Assembly: GCA_021796215.1 (NCBI GenBank)
Contig: JAJYOK010000008.1
Span: 1 to 64,000, forward strand
Reading direction: 5' to 3'
Length of the DNA: 64,000 nucleotides
Source of the DNA: Bacteroidota bacterium
GTDB lineage: Bacteria > Bacteroidota > Ignavibacteria > UBA10030 > UBA8401
Both the position numbers and the translations under genes were made by a program. Shown piece after piece: positions 18,455 through 27,759 of the stretch (within the stretch, counting starts at the first letter, position 1; each line of letters starts with the position of its first letter). The notes under the pieces are model-generated. The model did not search any database. It was given only the letters and a program-made list of their open reading frames with translations, and was not told where the DNA came from.

Positions 18455-19426
18455 TTATTCAGCACTTATTGGTTCATTAATATCTATCACTGAGCTCGCG
18501 CCAAGAATCGCTGCTTCGCCATCGCTGAACTGGGAAGGGAAAACTGCAATTTTCCCCCGCAGTGAGCTGAGCACATTCTCGTTGAAAGATTTCAGTGTTG
18601 GCTTGAATAAAAACTCTCCGGCATGCACTAATCCTCCCGACAGGATGATTGCTTCCGGGTCAAACGAGACAACGGTACTCGCCAGCATCTTCCCGAAAAT
18701 TTCGCCTGTTACTTCAAAAGTTTTGCGTGCCAGAATGTCTCCCTCGATTGCAAGATCATAGAGTACTTTCGCGGTCAAGTTACTGTACGTTCGCTCGCGC
18801 AGCTTTGATGCATCAAGCTCGCTTGACATAAGCTCAAATGCTGTTCTGCACATACCTGTTGCCGAGACGTATGTCTCTACACAGCCTCTTCGTTTGCACC
18901 CGCACTTTCTGCCGTTCGGTTCAACAATAATATGACCCAGTTCACCGGCAAACCCGTTCGCTCCGTTAACCAGTTCGCCGTTCATCACAACGCCTGCACC
19001 TAAGCCTGTCCCTAATGTGATGGCGACAAAATTTTTCATGCCCCGCGCTAATCCGTACTTCATTTCACCAAGAGCTACGGCGTTACTATCATTGATAACG
19101 GTAATCGGAAGGTCGTACTGCTGTTTCAGCAAATCAGCAATATTGATTGTTCCCCACAATAAATTTGCAGGGTTTTGAATGAGTCCTGCTCGATGTTGTG
19201 CCGCAGGTGCTGCGATACCAATTCCAACTGGATGCACTTCATGTGTATCAATCATGCAGATTTCACGAACTGAGCGGGCAAGCTTAGAGATGAATTCTTC
19301 TATGCTTTTGTTCGCAGATGTGGAAAAGTTTATTTTCTTAATACACCTGCCGTTAGTATCCACAAGGCCAAGCGATGTATTGGTGCCGCCGATATCAATG
19401 CCGATTTTATATTCCAAGTCTTTCAA
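18455..19426 (-). CDS. ROK-family sugar kinase (glucokinase or GlcNAc kinase)
   Basis: A 323-residue ROK kinase that phosphorylates a hexose or N-acetylhexosamine with ATP. Visible features: phosphate-1 motif DIGGTN (11-16), catalytic aspartate D113 in INDSNAVALGE, phosphate-2 loop LGTGLGAG (138-145), GELGHI (161-166) and the zinc site CGCKRRGC with C175, C177, C182. The start codon is TTG, with GAGG six bases upstream. It follows the ROK repressor by 12 bases and is surely co-transcribed. Neighbouring GH18 and GH20 genes make GlcNAc the favoured substrate; glucose cannot be excluded. Confidence 0.88.
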   Translation of the reverse strand: MKDLEYKIGIDIGGTNTSLGLVDTNGRCIKKINFSTSANKSIEEFISKLARSVREICMIDTHEVHPVGIGIAAPAAQHRAGLIQNPANLLWGTINIADLLKQQYDLPITVINDSNAVALGEMKYGLARGMKNFVAITLGTGLGAGVVMNGELVNGANGFAGELGHIIVEPNGRKCGCKRRGCVETYVSATGMCRTAFELMSSELDASKLRERTYSNLTAKVLYDLAIEGDILARKTFEVTGEIFGKMLASTVVSFDPEAIILSGGLVHAGEFLFKPTLKSFNENVLSSLRGKIAVFPSQFSDGEAAILGASSVIDINEPISAE

Positions 19427-19438
19427 TGTCTGCCTCTT

Positions 19439-20662
19439 TCAAAGAGCGATACGATAGTCAGTAAATATTTTTCGAATAGACAACGCCGCAGCACCGAGCA
19501 GCGGCGGATTACCGGTTAAAGATGTCGGAAGTATAGCTGTGTTCCGCTGCTTTCCGAAAAAACCTCTTTTATTAACTGTCTCCATGATTTCCGGGTAAAT
19601 CAATTCCCATGCTTGTATAATCGTTCCCCCGATGATGATTACTTCTGGATCAAATGAACGGATGATGTTGGCAATGCCCAAGCCGATATATTGCGCGGAT
19701 TTTGTAAGCGCTTCTTTTGCCACATCGTCGCCATGCGCAGCCAATCCAATGATACTTTCTAATGATGTGTTTGCAGTTTGCTCCTGAGATAATTTTTTTT
19801 CTGCTGCATAACGACGAATCGTAGCGCGGTCCGACGCATACACTTCCCAGCACCCTTGATTGCCGCACGTGCACCGTTCTCCTCCTTCCACAATTGTCAT
19901 GTGGCCGAATTCCCCCGCTGCATGTGAACCACCGCTGAGAATATGGTTATCAACCACAATCCCCGCGCCGATACCGGCGCCTACAGAAAGAAAAACAACA
20001 TTCGTCGGATTAACTTTATGGGTTCCCAAAAGAAGTTCAGCCAAAGCGGAAGCTTTCGCATCATTTTCCACTGTCACCATTTCGATGGCTGGCGCGTAAT
20101 CACGAACGACTTGTCCCAAATCCAAATCCTGCCAACCCAAATTCGGCGCGTAGACAACTTTCGATTGCGCCGCATCAACGATTCCCGCAACCGTAACCCC
20201 GATGCCTCTGAAATGATGCGGATGAAATTGCCCCCTCATGACATTCAATTTTTTAATGCATAGGGAAACAAACTCTGAAGGGTTTCCGATTTCCGTTTTT
20301 ATCTCCGCACTGCTGATAATGGTGCCGTCCATATCTATAACGGCGAGTTCTGTCTTTGAAGAATCAAAATAAATTGCGCCAACATAATGTTTTCCTCTTT
20401 TCACACGCAGGTTGATTGGACTTCGACCAATTCCCCTCGGACTGTGATCTGGCTCCTCAATGATAAGGTCTTCAGCAATGAGACTCGCAACAATGCTTGA
20501 GACGGTACTCTTGTTAAGCTTCGTCAAGTCAGAAATCTTTGCCCGTGAAATAGGCTGTCGTTCGCGAATAGAGTTCAAGATAATTGCCCGGTTAATGTTC
20601 CGCGCTACCTTTGCGTTGATACTGAGAATATTACCGTGTCTTGTCTTCTTTGTGAGAGGCAT
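19439..20662 (-). CDS. ROK-family transcriptional repressor (NagC/XylR-like)
   Basis: A 407-residue regulator with an N-terminal winged helix-turn-helix (about 21-70; PISRAKISDLTKLNKSTVSS) fused to a ROK sugar-sensing domain (about 90-395) containing LSVGAGIGAGIV, GEFGHMTI and the zinc site CTCGNQGCWE. Family members such as NagC and XylR release DNA on binding their sugar or sugar phosphate. It heads the glycan locus and is followed by a ROK kinase. Two palindromic sites and a sigma70-like promoter lie directly upstream, so autoregulation is likely. No clear ribosome binding site precedes the ATG. Confidence 0.92.
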   Translation of the reverse strand: MPLTKKTRHGNILSINAKVARNINRAIILNSIRERQPISRAKISDLTKLNKSTVSSIVASLIAEDLIIEEPDHSPRGIGRSPINLRVKRGKHYVGAIYFDSSKTELAVIDMDGTIISSAEIKTEIGNPSEFVSLCIKKLNVMRGQFHPHHFRGIGVTVAGIVDAAQSKVVYAPNLGWQDLDLGQVVRDYAPAIEMVTVENDAKASALAELLLGTHKVNPTNVVFLSVGAGIGAGIVVDNHILSGGSHAAGEFGHMTIVEGGERCTCGNQGCWEVYASDRATIRRYAAEKKLSQEQTANTSLESIIGLAAHGDDVAKEALTKSAQYIGLGIANIIRSFDPEVIIIGGTIIQAWELIYPEIMETVNKRGFFGKQRNTAILPTSLTGNPPLLGAAALSIRKIFTDYRIAL

Positions 20663-20676
20663 ACATAAATTTCAAA

Positions 20677-20697
20677 TTTGTTGGTTGCTACAACTTA
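20677..20697. promoter_or_regulatory. Candidate ROK operator 1, leader of the repressor gene
   Basis: TTTGTTG, seven bases, CAACTTA: an imperfect 21-base dyad 15 bases before the repressor ATG. It shares half-site, spacing and orientation with operator 2, so it is probably a second binding site acting as a roadblock or loop partner. A lone TTTGTTG half-site lies between the two at 20724-20730. Confidence 0.55.
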
Positions 20698-20759
20698 TTA
20701 AATATTTAAACAGCTTGAATACTTTTGTTGCCTGAATATTATGCAGAAATAAAGAAATG

Positions 20760-20780
20760 TTTGTTGTTTCAACCAACAAA
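20760..20780. promoter_or_regulatory. Candidate ROK operator 2, at the transcription start
   Basis: TTTGTTG, seven bases, CAACAAA: a perfect 7+7 dyad of 21 bases. It begins 2 bases downstream of the predicted -10 box of the repressor promoter, so bound protein would cover the transcription start. Size and AT-rich half-sites fit ROK-family operators; binding itself is inferred. Confidence 0.65.
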
Positions 20781-20782
20781 TG

Positions 20783-20811
20783 AGTTTAATAAATTTTCGT
20801 TAACTTGTCAA
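20783..20811 (-). promoter_or_regulatory. Predicted promoter of the ROK repressor operon
   Basis: On the minus strand, TTGACA (20811-20806) is a perfect -35 box, followed after exactly 17 bases by TAAACT (20788-20783), four of six matches to TATAAT. The start would fall near 20776, inside operator 2, leaving a leader of about 115 bases that contains operator 1. Confidence 0.6.
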
Positions 20812-21293
20812 GTACTATTTTAGAAAACATAACTTTTGTGGTTTTTGGCGTCTCTAGGGGGATTCGTAATACAAAATACACATAAAATCCTCATTGTTTC
20901 GTGTTTGTTTTTGCTACAGTTCCTTCGTACTTGGCTAACAAGTACTCGTCAATAAAATTTTTCATGCTTGCCAAAATGATTAACAGCGACTAAAAAGGCA
21001 ATTGCCTATTTCGTCACGCTTGCTTGAATATGCTCGGCTATCACTAATTTCAACGGCGATATTTTTTTATTTCGACAAGCAATATATGCTCTCGTATTTC
21101 TAAGAAACATCTTATATTGATTGTGACGAATTTCACTTTACCCATTCATTCTATTGAAAACTCAGAAAATCTTTCTTATCTTGATGCAGTTCGAATCGGG
21201 CTAAAGAATTTAATAGTGTATTTTAAGCGTCAGCAGCTTAATCCCATAGATGATCGGGGTTTCGCTAGAAGTTCATTTTTCAGAATTTGCAAT
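20812..21293. other. Non-coding stretch between ROK promoter and tRNA-Arg
   Basis: AT-rich, about 480 bases. Open frames here are short and one runs through the tRNA, so none is believable. The stretch should contain the promoter of the tRNA-Arg unit, but I see no box pair good enough to name. No repeat or attachment site was recognised. Confidence 0.5.
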
Positions 21294-21367
21294 GCGCCGA
21301 TAGCTCAACTGGATAGAGCATCAGCCTACGAAGCTGAGGGTTGGGGGTTCGACTCCCTCTCGGCGCA
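21294..21367 (+). tRNA. tRNA-Arg (anticodon ACG)
   Basis: A complete 74-base cloverleaf. The acceptor stem GCGCCGA pairs with TCGGCGC, the D arm contains AGCTCAACTGGATAGAGC, the anticodon stem CAGCC/GGCTG-like arm presents ACG in the loop CTACGAA, and the T arm carries GGTTCGACTCC. The discriminator is A and the CCA end is not encoded. ACG is the precursor of the inosine anticodon ICG, made by TadA, whose gene lies 640 bases downstream. Confidence 0.96.
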
Positions 21368-21389
21368 CTAAAACATCAAAAAAATACTC

Positions 21390-21992
21390 ATGCCTACTGA
21401 TACGATGGAAGCGACAGTTGCCCCGCACGTAATTTTTTTTCGCCCAGCGAAAAACGTGTTCGACGCCATTGTACGATTTATTAGCCGCTACCCTGCAATT
21501 CTCTCAGCCTATTTTATCTACGGCTACTATTTCATTTCGACAATGAATTTTTATATCCGATTCAAACAAAAACATTTTGGTGCAAGCGAAGTCTTGTCGC
21601 ATTTCGATACAATCCTCTGGATGTGGCTCCTTGCATGGTTGCTTGTTCGCATCATCGAGCTCCGTGAAAACCTTCACAAAAAAGAAAAAGAAAACCTTCA
21701 ACATCAATCCTTAATTCAGATAAAAGAGACACAGCTTAAAACTTTGCATGAAGTTGTGTTGACTCTGAAACACCAGATCAACAACCCGCTTGCCATTATC
21801 CTCGGCTACGTACGTTTAGCGCAAAAGAAAAACACTGATCAGGACATCACAAAAAAGTTGGACGAAATAGAGATTGCCGCTCAGCGTATCAATAGTATCG
21901 TACGTGATTTTACGGTTGCCCGTGAGTATGAAGTAACGGAATCCCCCGTAGGCAATCTTGTTGTTCTCCCTTCTGAAACAAAAAAATCATAG
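21390..21992 (+). CDS. Membrane protein with histidine-kinase dimerisation domain, no ATPase domain
   Basis: A 200-residue protein. Two hydrophobic segments (about 33-52 and 73-92) are followed by a charged coiled coil (92-120) and a HisKA-like helical hairpin, [20 protein letters not shown], with H128 in the phosphoacceptor position. It then stops at residue 200, so the HATPase_c domain that should follow is absent; the next gene starts 11 bases later in another function. It may be phosphorylated by a partner kinase, act as a dimerising anti-kinase, or be a decayed remnant. No response regulator is nearby. Confidence 0.7.
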   Translation: MPTDTMEATVAPHVIFFRPAKNVFDAIVRFISRYPAILSAYFIYGYYFISTMNFYIRFKQKHFGASEVLSHFDTILWMWLLAWLLVRIIELRENLHKKEKENLQHQSLIQIKETQLKTLHEVVLTLKHQINNPLAIILGYVRLAQKKNTDQDITKKLDEIEIAAQRINSIVRDFTVAREYEVTESPVGNLVVLPSETKKS

Positions 21993-22003
21993 CTGTTATT
22001 TCC

Positions 22004-22465
22004 ATGACGTTGCATGAGCGCTGGATGATGCACGCTGTCTCCGAAGCGCGGCAGGCATTTCAAAACAATGAAGTTCCTGTCGGGGCTATTGTTGTGCATA
22101 ATGGTGCCATCATCGGGCGGGGATATAATCAGGTTGAAATGATGAACGACCCGACAGCGCATGCCGAAATGATCGCCCTCACGGCAGCGGCATCTCATCT
22201 CCAATCAAAACAATTGAAAGGCTGCACGCTTTATGTTACACTCGAACCGTGCCCGATGTGTGCCGGAGCAATTGTGCTTTCAAAAATTCCGAACCTTGTC
22301 TTCGGCAGTTATGACCCGAAAATGGGGGCTTGCAGTACTTTATATTCTATTGTTGAAGATAAGCGATTAAATCACCGTGTGCACACAATCGGCGGAGTTC
22401 TCGATGATGAATGTGGGGAGCTTTTGAAAGAGTTTTTTAAGAAGAAACGGGGAAGAGAATCCTGA
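22004..22465 (+). CDS. tadA: tRNA-specific adenosine deaminase
   Basis: Deaminates A34 to inosine in tRNA-Arg(ACG), allowing it to read CGU, CGC and CGA. The 153 residues match the family. The zinc site is H53-A-E55 (PTAHAEM) with E55 the proton shuttle, and C83/C86 in [10 protein letters not shown]. The C-terminal helical end [11 protein letters not shown] is also typical. It lies 11 bases after the HisKA fragment and converges on prfA with a 15-base gap. Confidence 0.95.
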   Translation: MTLHERWMMHAVSEARQAFQNNEVPVGAIVVHNGAIIGRGYNQVEMMNDPTAHAEMIALTAAASHLQSKQLKGCTLYVTLEPCPMCAGAIVLSKIPNLVFGSYDPKMGACSTLYSIVEDKRLNHRVHTIGGVLDDECGELLKEFFKKKRGRES

Positions 22466-22480
22466 GACTGTGCGGTACCG

Positions 22481-23560
22481 TCACTGCGTTGCACCAACGC
22501 CGCTTTGAAGTTTCTCTGCGCGATCTGCCAATCGTAACTGTTCGATCAATTCATCGAGCTTGCCGTCAATCACTTCTGCCAAATTATACAATGTAAGCCC
22601 GATGCGGTGATCGGTCACCCGGTTCTGTGGAAAGTTATATGTGCGGATTTTATCACTCCGGTCGCCGCTCCGGATCATAGATTTCCTTTGCGCCGCCATT
22701 GATGCAGTCTGTTCTTCCAGCTTGATTTCATAGAGCTTCGCGCGAAGCATTTTCATTGCCCGCTCGCGGTTCTGAAACTGCGACCGCTCTTGCTGGCATG
22801 CGACAACAATTCCCGACGGTTTGTGTGTAATGCGCACCGCGGTTTCAACCTTGTTCACATTCTGACCGCCTTTGCCGCCGGCACGGAACGTGTCAATCTG
22901 CAAATCAGCCGGGTTGATATCAACCTCAACATCTTCCACTTCTGGCAGAACAACAACGGACGCTGCAGAAGTATGGACCCGCCCTTGCGCTTCAGTTTCA
23001 GGAACACGCTGCACGCGATGCACGCCGCTTTCAAATTTCATCATGCCGTACACATCGTCTCCCGTAATTCCGAAAGCAACTTCCTTAAAACCGCCCTTGC
23101 CGGTTTCGTTCCAATCGAGTGTTTCAACTTTCCAGCCTTTTTGTTCGGCAAAACGTGTGTACATGCGGTATAGATCGGCGGCGAAAAGAGCGGCTTCTTC
23201 GCCTCCGGTGCCGCCGCGAATTTCCACAATAATATCTTTACTGTCATTCGGATCTTTTGGAACAAGAAGCTGCTTCAAATGTTCTTCTAATTTTTCCAAT
23301 TGCGGCTGAAGTTCCGCCAATTCCATTTCTGCCATTTCCTTCAACTCCGCTTCGCCGCCGTGATCAAGAATCTCCTTGCTTCCTTTCACACTCATATACA
23401 ACTGCTTATAGCTTTGATACACTTTAATAATTTCTGAAAGCTCACGGTATTCTTTACCCAATTCCTTGCTTCGCTCTTGATTCGAGATAATGGATGGGTC
23501 GGAAAGAAGGCGCGTTACTTCATCGTAACGTTCTTTGATTTTTTCTAATTTCTCAATCAT
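22481..23560 (-). CDS. prfA: Peptide chain release factor 1
   Basis: Recognises UAA and UAG stop codons and triggers peptide release. The 359 residues match RF1. The GGQ motif is at 231-233 within [15 protein letters not shown], the catalytic tip in the peptidyl transferase centre; its glutamine is normally methylated by Prm[16 protein letters not shown] and the end block [20 protein letters not shown] are family hallmarks. It follows the DUF1385 gene by 30 bases, a conserved pairing in several bacterial groups. Confidence 0.97.
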   Translation of the reverse strand: MIEKLEKIKERYDEVTRLLSDPSIISNQERSKELGKEYRELSEIIKVYQSYKQLYMSVKGSKEILDHGGEAELKEMAEMELAELQPQLEKLEEHLKQLLVPKDPNDSKDIIVEIRGGTGGEEAALFAADLYRMYTRFAEQKGWKVETLDWNETGKGGFKEVAFGITGDDVYGMMKFESGVHRVQRVPETEAQGRVHTSAASVVVLPEVEDVEVDINPADLQIDTFRAGGKGGQNVNKVETAVRITHKPSGIVVACQQERSQFQNRERAMKMLRAKLYEIKLEEQTASMAAQRKSMIRSGDRSDKIRTYNFPQNRVTDHRIGLTLYNLAEVIDGKLDELIEQLRLADRAEKLQSGVGATQ

Positions 23561-23590
23561 ATGTTAGCAGAAAAATACAACGGCGGGCAA

Positions 23591-24610
23591 TCATCCTACA
23601 GCAACCTTCTGAAGTTCGGAAGAAGCTTCCACAGCATCCACACCAAGTGCCGCCTTCATTGCTGTCAGCGAAACTTCCATCTGACTTTCATCCGGCTCTT
23701 TTGTGGTAACTTTCTGAAGCCACAAACCTGGCGCGACAAGAATTCTTCCGAGACGCGTTGTGCTGTGCCGGGCAGAAAATTTAAGAAGTTCGTACGCAAT
23801 GCCGCCGACAACCGGGATGAACGGAAGATGTGTGAGCAAACGAACCGGCAGCGACAACGGATGAATAAATTGAAGAGTAATAAGATCAAGAAAAGAAAAA
23901 AGAAAAATTGCAATGAGCATAACTATCAGCACGAAGCTTGTGCCGCAGCGCGGGTGAAAACGTGTATACTTCATCGCTGTCGTGATTTCCAGCCGATCGT
24001 TTTGCTCGAACGTAAACACCGCTTTGTGCTCTGCCCCGTGATATTGAAACAACCGGTGAACATCTTTCATCAGTGAAACGCTGTAAAGATATGCGAGAAG
24101 AATCGTAATACGGATTCCGCCGGCAATGAGATTAAATGACAGCGGCTGCTGCTCAACATTGAAAAAACGCGTCGCTATGAACAGAGGAAGAAAAAAGAAA
24201 ATACCCACACCAAGCACTAATGAAACTATTAAGGTAAGTATAAGGGAAAGAGTGTTTTTTCCTTTCTTCACCTTTTTGTCTTTTGTGTCCGTTAAATCGT
24301 CCGCATCGGCAAGGGCAATTTCTGCAGAATAATTCAGTGTCTTTATCCCGATGTACATCATTTCCAGTAAGCCGAGCGCACCGCGAAGGATGGGAATCTT
24401 CAGCTTCGGATAACGTTCAAGCAACGAGTGAAACTCTTCCTTCTTCACCACAATTTTTCCGTCATGCCGACGTACGGCTGTTGCGATCACATTCTTCGCA
24501 CGCATCATTACTCCTTCAATCACCGCTTGCCCGCCTACCTGCAGCGGCTCGTTCGGATTGAATTCCGGGTTGACGGGTTGCCATGCATCAAATCTTTTAT
24601 TGGAACTCAT
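23591..24610 (-). CDS. DUF1385 / YqhQ-family membrane protein
   Basis: A 339-residue member of the YqhQ family. Hallmarks are [13 protein letters not shown] near residue 27, [27 protein letters not shown] and [14 protein letters not shown]. At least four hydrophobic segments (around 120-150, 165-185 and 205-260) place it in the inner membrane. Histidine and cysteine residues in the conserved blocks suggest a metal site, but the biochemical role is not settled. Its position just upstream of prfA is common in other genomes. Confidence 0.88.
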   Translation of the reverse strand: MSSNKRFDAWQPVNPEFNPNEPLQVGGQAVIEGVMMRAKNVIATAVRRHDGKIVVKKEEFHSLLERYPKLKIPILRGALGLLEMMYIGIKTLNYSAEIALADADDLTDTKDKKVKKGKNTLSLILTLIVSLVLGVGIFFFLPLFIATRFFNVEQQPLSFNLIAGGIRITILLAYLYSVSLMKDVHRLFQYHGAEHKAVFTFEQNDRLEITTAMKYTRFHPRCGTSFVLIVMLIAIFLFSFLDLITLQFIHPLSLPVRLLTHLPFIPVVGGIAYELLKFSARHSTTRLGRILVAPGLWLQKVTTKEPDESQMEVSLTAMKAALGVDAVEASSELQKVAVG

Positions 24611-24681
24611 TTTCTTCTTTGTAATTAAAAAAAATCATTTCTAATGTTATAATATACAATTTTTTAGGCGACGTTCACAGT

Positions 24682-26379
24682 TCAATAGCCAACTGCCTCG
24701 CCGGAGCCGCGTGCATCTGGTGCACCAAACAAAACGCCATCCTTCTCATCAAGAAGAACGGCATTGACAATTGCAGAATAGCTGTGTATATCAACATCAT
24801 AACCCATCGCTTTTAATTTTTCGACTGTGTCCGGTGAAAGCCCGTGCTGTTCGGAAAAAATTATATCGGGCAGCCATTGCTGATGAATGCGCGGTGCATC
24901 AACCGCTTCCTGAATATTCATTCCAAAATCAATCACATTCACAATCACCTGTGCAACTGACGAAATAATCCGCGAGCCGCCTCGCGCGCCAAGCACCATG
25001 AATGGTTTGCCGTCTTTCAACACAATGGTTGGTGACATGGAACTGAGCATTCGTTTATTCGGCGCGATGGCGTTAGCCGTGCCGCCGACAAGTCCAAACA
25101 TATTCGGTGCACCGGGCTTCGCGCTGAAATCATCCATTTCATTATTCAGTAAAAATCCTGCCCCCTCTACAACAACTTTTGAACCGAAAAGTCCGTTGAG
25201 CGTTGTTGTTACGCTGACGCAATTTCCCTCCTTGTCAATAACAGAAAAGTGGGTCGTTTGATCAGATTCATGAGCCGGCGGAATTCCATGAGAAACGGCG
25301 CTGCTCGGCGTCGCCATAAGAGAATCAATAGTTGCGCGTCGTTCGTCTGCGTACTTTTTAGAAAGCAGCCATTGAAGGGGAATCTTTACAAAGTCTGCGT
25401 CACCAAGAAATTCAGCGCGGTCCGCAAACACGCGCCGCATTGCTTCTGCAAGCACGTGAATCTCGTGCGCCGAATTCCAACCAAAACTTTGTAGATTATA
25501 TCCCTCAAGGATATTGAGAGTTTGGATCAACGCCGTTCCACCAGAACTCGGTGAGCCCATCGAAATTATTTCATATCCGCGGTACGTTCCACGCACGGGA
25601 TCGCGCAACACAGGTTTATAATTCAGCAAGTCTTCTTTCGAAATCAATCCGCCGCCTCGTTTCATTTCTGCCACGATCATGTCTGCAGTTTCACCGGAAT
25701 AAAAACCGTCACGCCCGTCCTTCTGAATTCTGCGAAGTGTTGCCGCAAGGTCGGGTTGTTTGAAGAGATCACCTTCGGCGTACGGGGCGCCGTTATGCGT
25801 AAACTGCTTCATCGAGCCTGAAAATTTTGAAAGCTCCGGAATAACATGTTTAAATTTTTCTGCCATTTCGTAGGTCAGAGTATAGCCGTCTTCCGCAAAG
25901 GTGACAGCGGGCTGCAAAACATCTGCACGTTTCATCGTGCCGAATTTTTCCAGTGCAAAAAGCAGCCCTGCGACAGAGCCGGGCACACCAACCGAAAGAT
26001 GTCCGTATGTGCTTTTCTCGGGAAGAAAATTTCCATGCTCATCCAAATACATATTTTTCGTCGCCGCGGCGGGCGCTTTTTCGCGGAAATCAATGGTCTC
26101 CGTTGTTCCGTTTGCAAGCCGAACAACCATAAAACCGCCGCCGCCAAGATTGCCGGCTTCCGGATACGTGACGGCCATTGTAAACGCTACGGCAACCGCA
26201 GCATCTACAGCATTACCGCCGTGCCGGAGAATTTCGACGCCAACGTGTGCCGCAATCGGATCGTCGGAAACAACGATGCCATGATATGCTCTCACCGGCG
26301 TGCGTGAAGCTGCTGTCAACACAGATTGTTGAATAAAAAGAATGATCGCAATTGCAATAAACGACATACTTCTTTTCAT
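24682..26379 (-). CDS. ggt: Gamma-glutamyltransferase
   Basis: A periplasmic enzyme that cleaves glutathione and other gamma-glutamyl compounds and transfers the glutamyl group. The 565-residue precursor has a signal peptide (FIAIAIILFIQQSVLTAA). Autoproteolysis before T375 in DQTTHFSVID yields the large and small subunits; the threonine is the nucleophile. Other conserved blocks are GGNAVDAAVA, RVFADRAEFLGD, NNEMDDF, SSMSPTIV and GARGGSRI. The gene overlaps the stop of the CorC-like gene by 4 bases (ATGA), implying coupled translation. Confidence 0.95.
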   Translation of the reverse strand: MKRSMSFIAIAIILFIQQSVLTAASRTPVRAYHGIVVSDDPIAAHVGVEILRHGGNAVDAAVAVAFTMAVTYPEAGNLGGGGFMVVRLANGTTETIDFREKAPAAATKNMYLDEHGNFLPEKSTYGHLSVGVPGSVAGLLFALEKFGTMKRADVLQPAVTFAEDGYTLTYEMAEKFKHVIPELSKFSGSMKQFTHNGAPYAEGDLFKQPDLAATLRRIQKDGRDGFYSGETADMIVAEMKRGGGLISKEDLLNYKPVLRDPVRGTYRGYEIISMGSPSSGGTALIQTLNILEGYNLQSFGWNSAHEIHVLAEAMRRVFADRAEFLGDADFVKIPLQWLLSKKYADERRATIDSLMATPSSAVSHGIPPAHESDQTTHFSVIDKEGNCVSVTTTLNGLFGSKVVVEGAGFLLNNEMDDFSAKPGAPNMFGLVGGTANAIAPNKRMLSSMSPTIVLKDGKPFMVLGARGGSRIISSVAQVIVNVIDFGMNIQEAVDAPRIHQQWLPDIIFSEQHGLSPDTVEKLKAMGYDVDIHSYSAIVNAVLLDEKDGVLFGAPDARGSGEAVGY

Positions 26380-27665
26380 TGGACATCTCCTTGCGGTTGT
26401 TGAATTTCTGCTGTCACAAACTGAAGCCGGTTTTTCTCAATACGTTGTATAATAAACAGGATGTTTTGATAAAGAATGCTCTCATTCTCGCGCGGAATTT
26501 TCCCGAACAAATGGAAAATAAACCCGCCGAGCGTATCATATTCTGCGTCTTCCGATTGTAAAGGAATACCAAGAATATTCGATGCTTCCTCAATGCCGAT
26601 GTTCGCATTGAAACGGAATGTGTGTTCCGCAATTTTCTGAACTTCGGATTCAGCCGTACGTGATTTGCCGCCATCTCCTACAACCGCGCGAATAATGTCC
26701 TGAAACGTCACAATGCCGGCAGTTCCACCATATTCATCCACAACAATTGCGACGTGCGTTTTTTTCTCTTGAAAGTCCTCAAGCAGCGCTCCGACGCTTT
26801 TACTTTCCGGAATAAAATACGCTTCACGGCAAAGTGAAAGAATATCAGCGCCTTTTCTGCCGGAAGAAAGAAGTGGAAGGACATCTTTCGCATAGAGAAT
26901 TCCGATAATCGCATCAATCGAACCGCGCTGTACGGGAATACGGGAATGATGCCTCTTCGCAAAAAGCGCGACAACGTCTTCGAATAATAATTTTCCCGCA
27001 TCAAGTGCGACGATATCAGTGCGAGGCGTCATAATTTCCCGTACGATCGTCTCCTTCGCATCAATCATCCGGTGAATGATATTGCGTTCCTCTTCATTGA
27101 TTTCACCGTCTTCGCTGACCACATCGGCGAGAATTTTCACGTCTTCATCGGTCAGCGGGGCGCGCTGCTGATCAAGCGGTAATCGCCGTTCGAAAGCACT
27201 GATGAATCCGACAAGAGAAACAATAAGAGGATACAGGATCAAAGAAATGAGATACAACGGAGGCGCAATTTTCCGCGCGGCAGACGAAGGCAACCGCGCC
27301 GCAATGACTTTCGGAGTTGCTTCACTCACAACAATGACAATAAATGTTACCGCAACAACCTCCACAGTAAATGACAGTGTTTCATTCCATCCAAACTGTG
27401 CGGCAATGCGCGCGGTGAGCAAAGCAGCAATGACGGCGATAGCGGTATTGACAAGTGTGTTTCCAACAAGAATAGTGATAAGCAACCGACGCGGATGCCG
27501 CAACAAACGGACAACATATTTCCATCCGGCAGGTTTCGCCGAACTGAGTTCTTCAAGTGCAGATTCGTGGAGAGAGAACAGTGCAACTTCCGCTCCAGAA
27601 AAAAAGGCGGAACATGCAAGAAGAACAATGATTGCAATGGTAACAGAAACGCTGACTTCACTCAT
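26376..27665 (-). CDS. CNNM/CorC-type transporter-associated protein with CBS pair
   Basis: A 429-residue membrane protein of the hemolysin-C/CorC group. An N-terminal DUF21 (CNNM) region of about four membrane segments spans residues 1-180. A CBS pair (IMTPRTDIVALD ... VDEYGGTAGIVTFQDII) follows, then a C-terminal CorC_HlyC domain (about 340-425, ending in YDTLGGFIFHLFGKIP). Family members export Mg2+ or Co2+, or in Bacteroidota act with gliding/T9SS machinery (GldE); which applies here is unclear. It overlaps ggt by 4 bases. Confidence 0.88.
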   Translation of the reverse strand: MSEVSVSVTIAIIVLLACSAFFSGAEVALFSLHESALEELSSAKPAGWKYVVRLLRHPRRLLITILVGNTLVNTAIAVIAALLTARIAAQFGWNETLSFTVEVVAVTFIVIVVSEATPKVIAARLPSSAARKIAPPLYLISLILYPLIVSLVGFISAFERRLPLDQQRAPLTDEDVKILADVVSEDGEINEEERNIIHRMIDAKETIVREIMTPRTDIVALDAGKLLFEDVVALFAKRHHSRIPVQRGSIDAIIGILYAKDVLPLLSSGRKGADILSLCREAYFIPESKSVGALLEDFQEKKTHVAIVVDEYGGTAGIVTFQDIIRAVVGDGGKSRTAESEVQKIAEHTFRFNANIGIEEASNILGIPLQSEDAEYDTLGGFIFHLFGKIPRENESILYQNILFIIQRIEKNRLQFVTAEIQQPQGDVQ

Positions 27666-27705
27666 TATTTGTCAGTAAATGTAATGCATAAACCATCAAC
27701 AACGC

Positions 27706-27731
27706 AATAGCCCCGTTATGGCGGGGCTATT
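27706..27731. terminator. Hairpin downstream of ssb
   Basis: A perfect 10-pair stem AATAGCCCCG / CGGGGCTATT with a 6-base loop, 28 bases after the ssb stop and 40 bases before the CorC-like start. There is no strong T-run on either side, so it may be a Rho-dependent or RNA-stabilising hairpin. Confidence 0.6.
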
Positions 27732-27759
27732 GGATTCCTGCAAAAATGGATTGGTGCGA

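Noticed and set aside
21117-21371. 84-codon plus-strand frame
   Set aside because: It runs straight through the tRNA-Arg gene and lacks a ribosome binding site; the tRNA is certain, so the frame is spurious.
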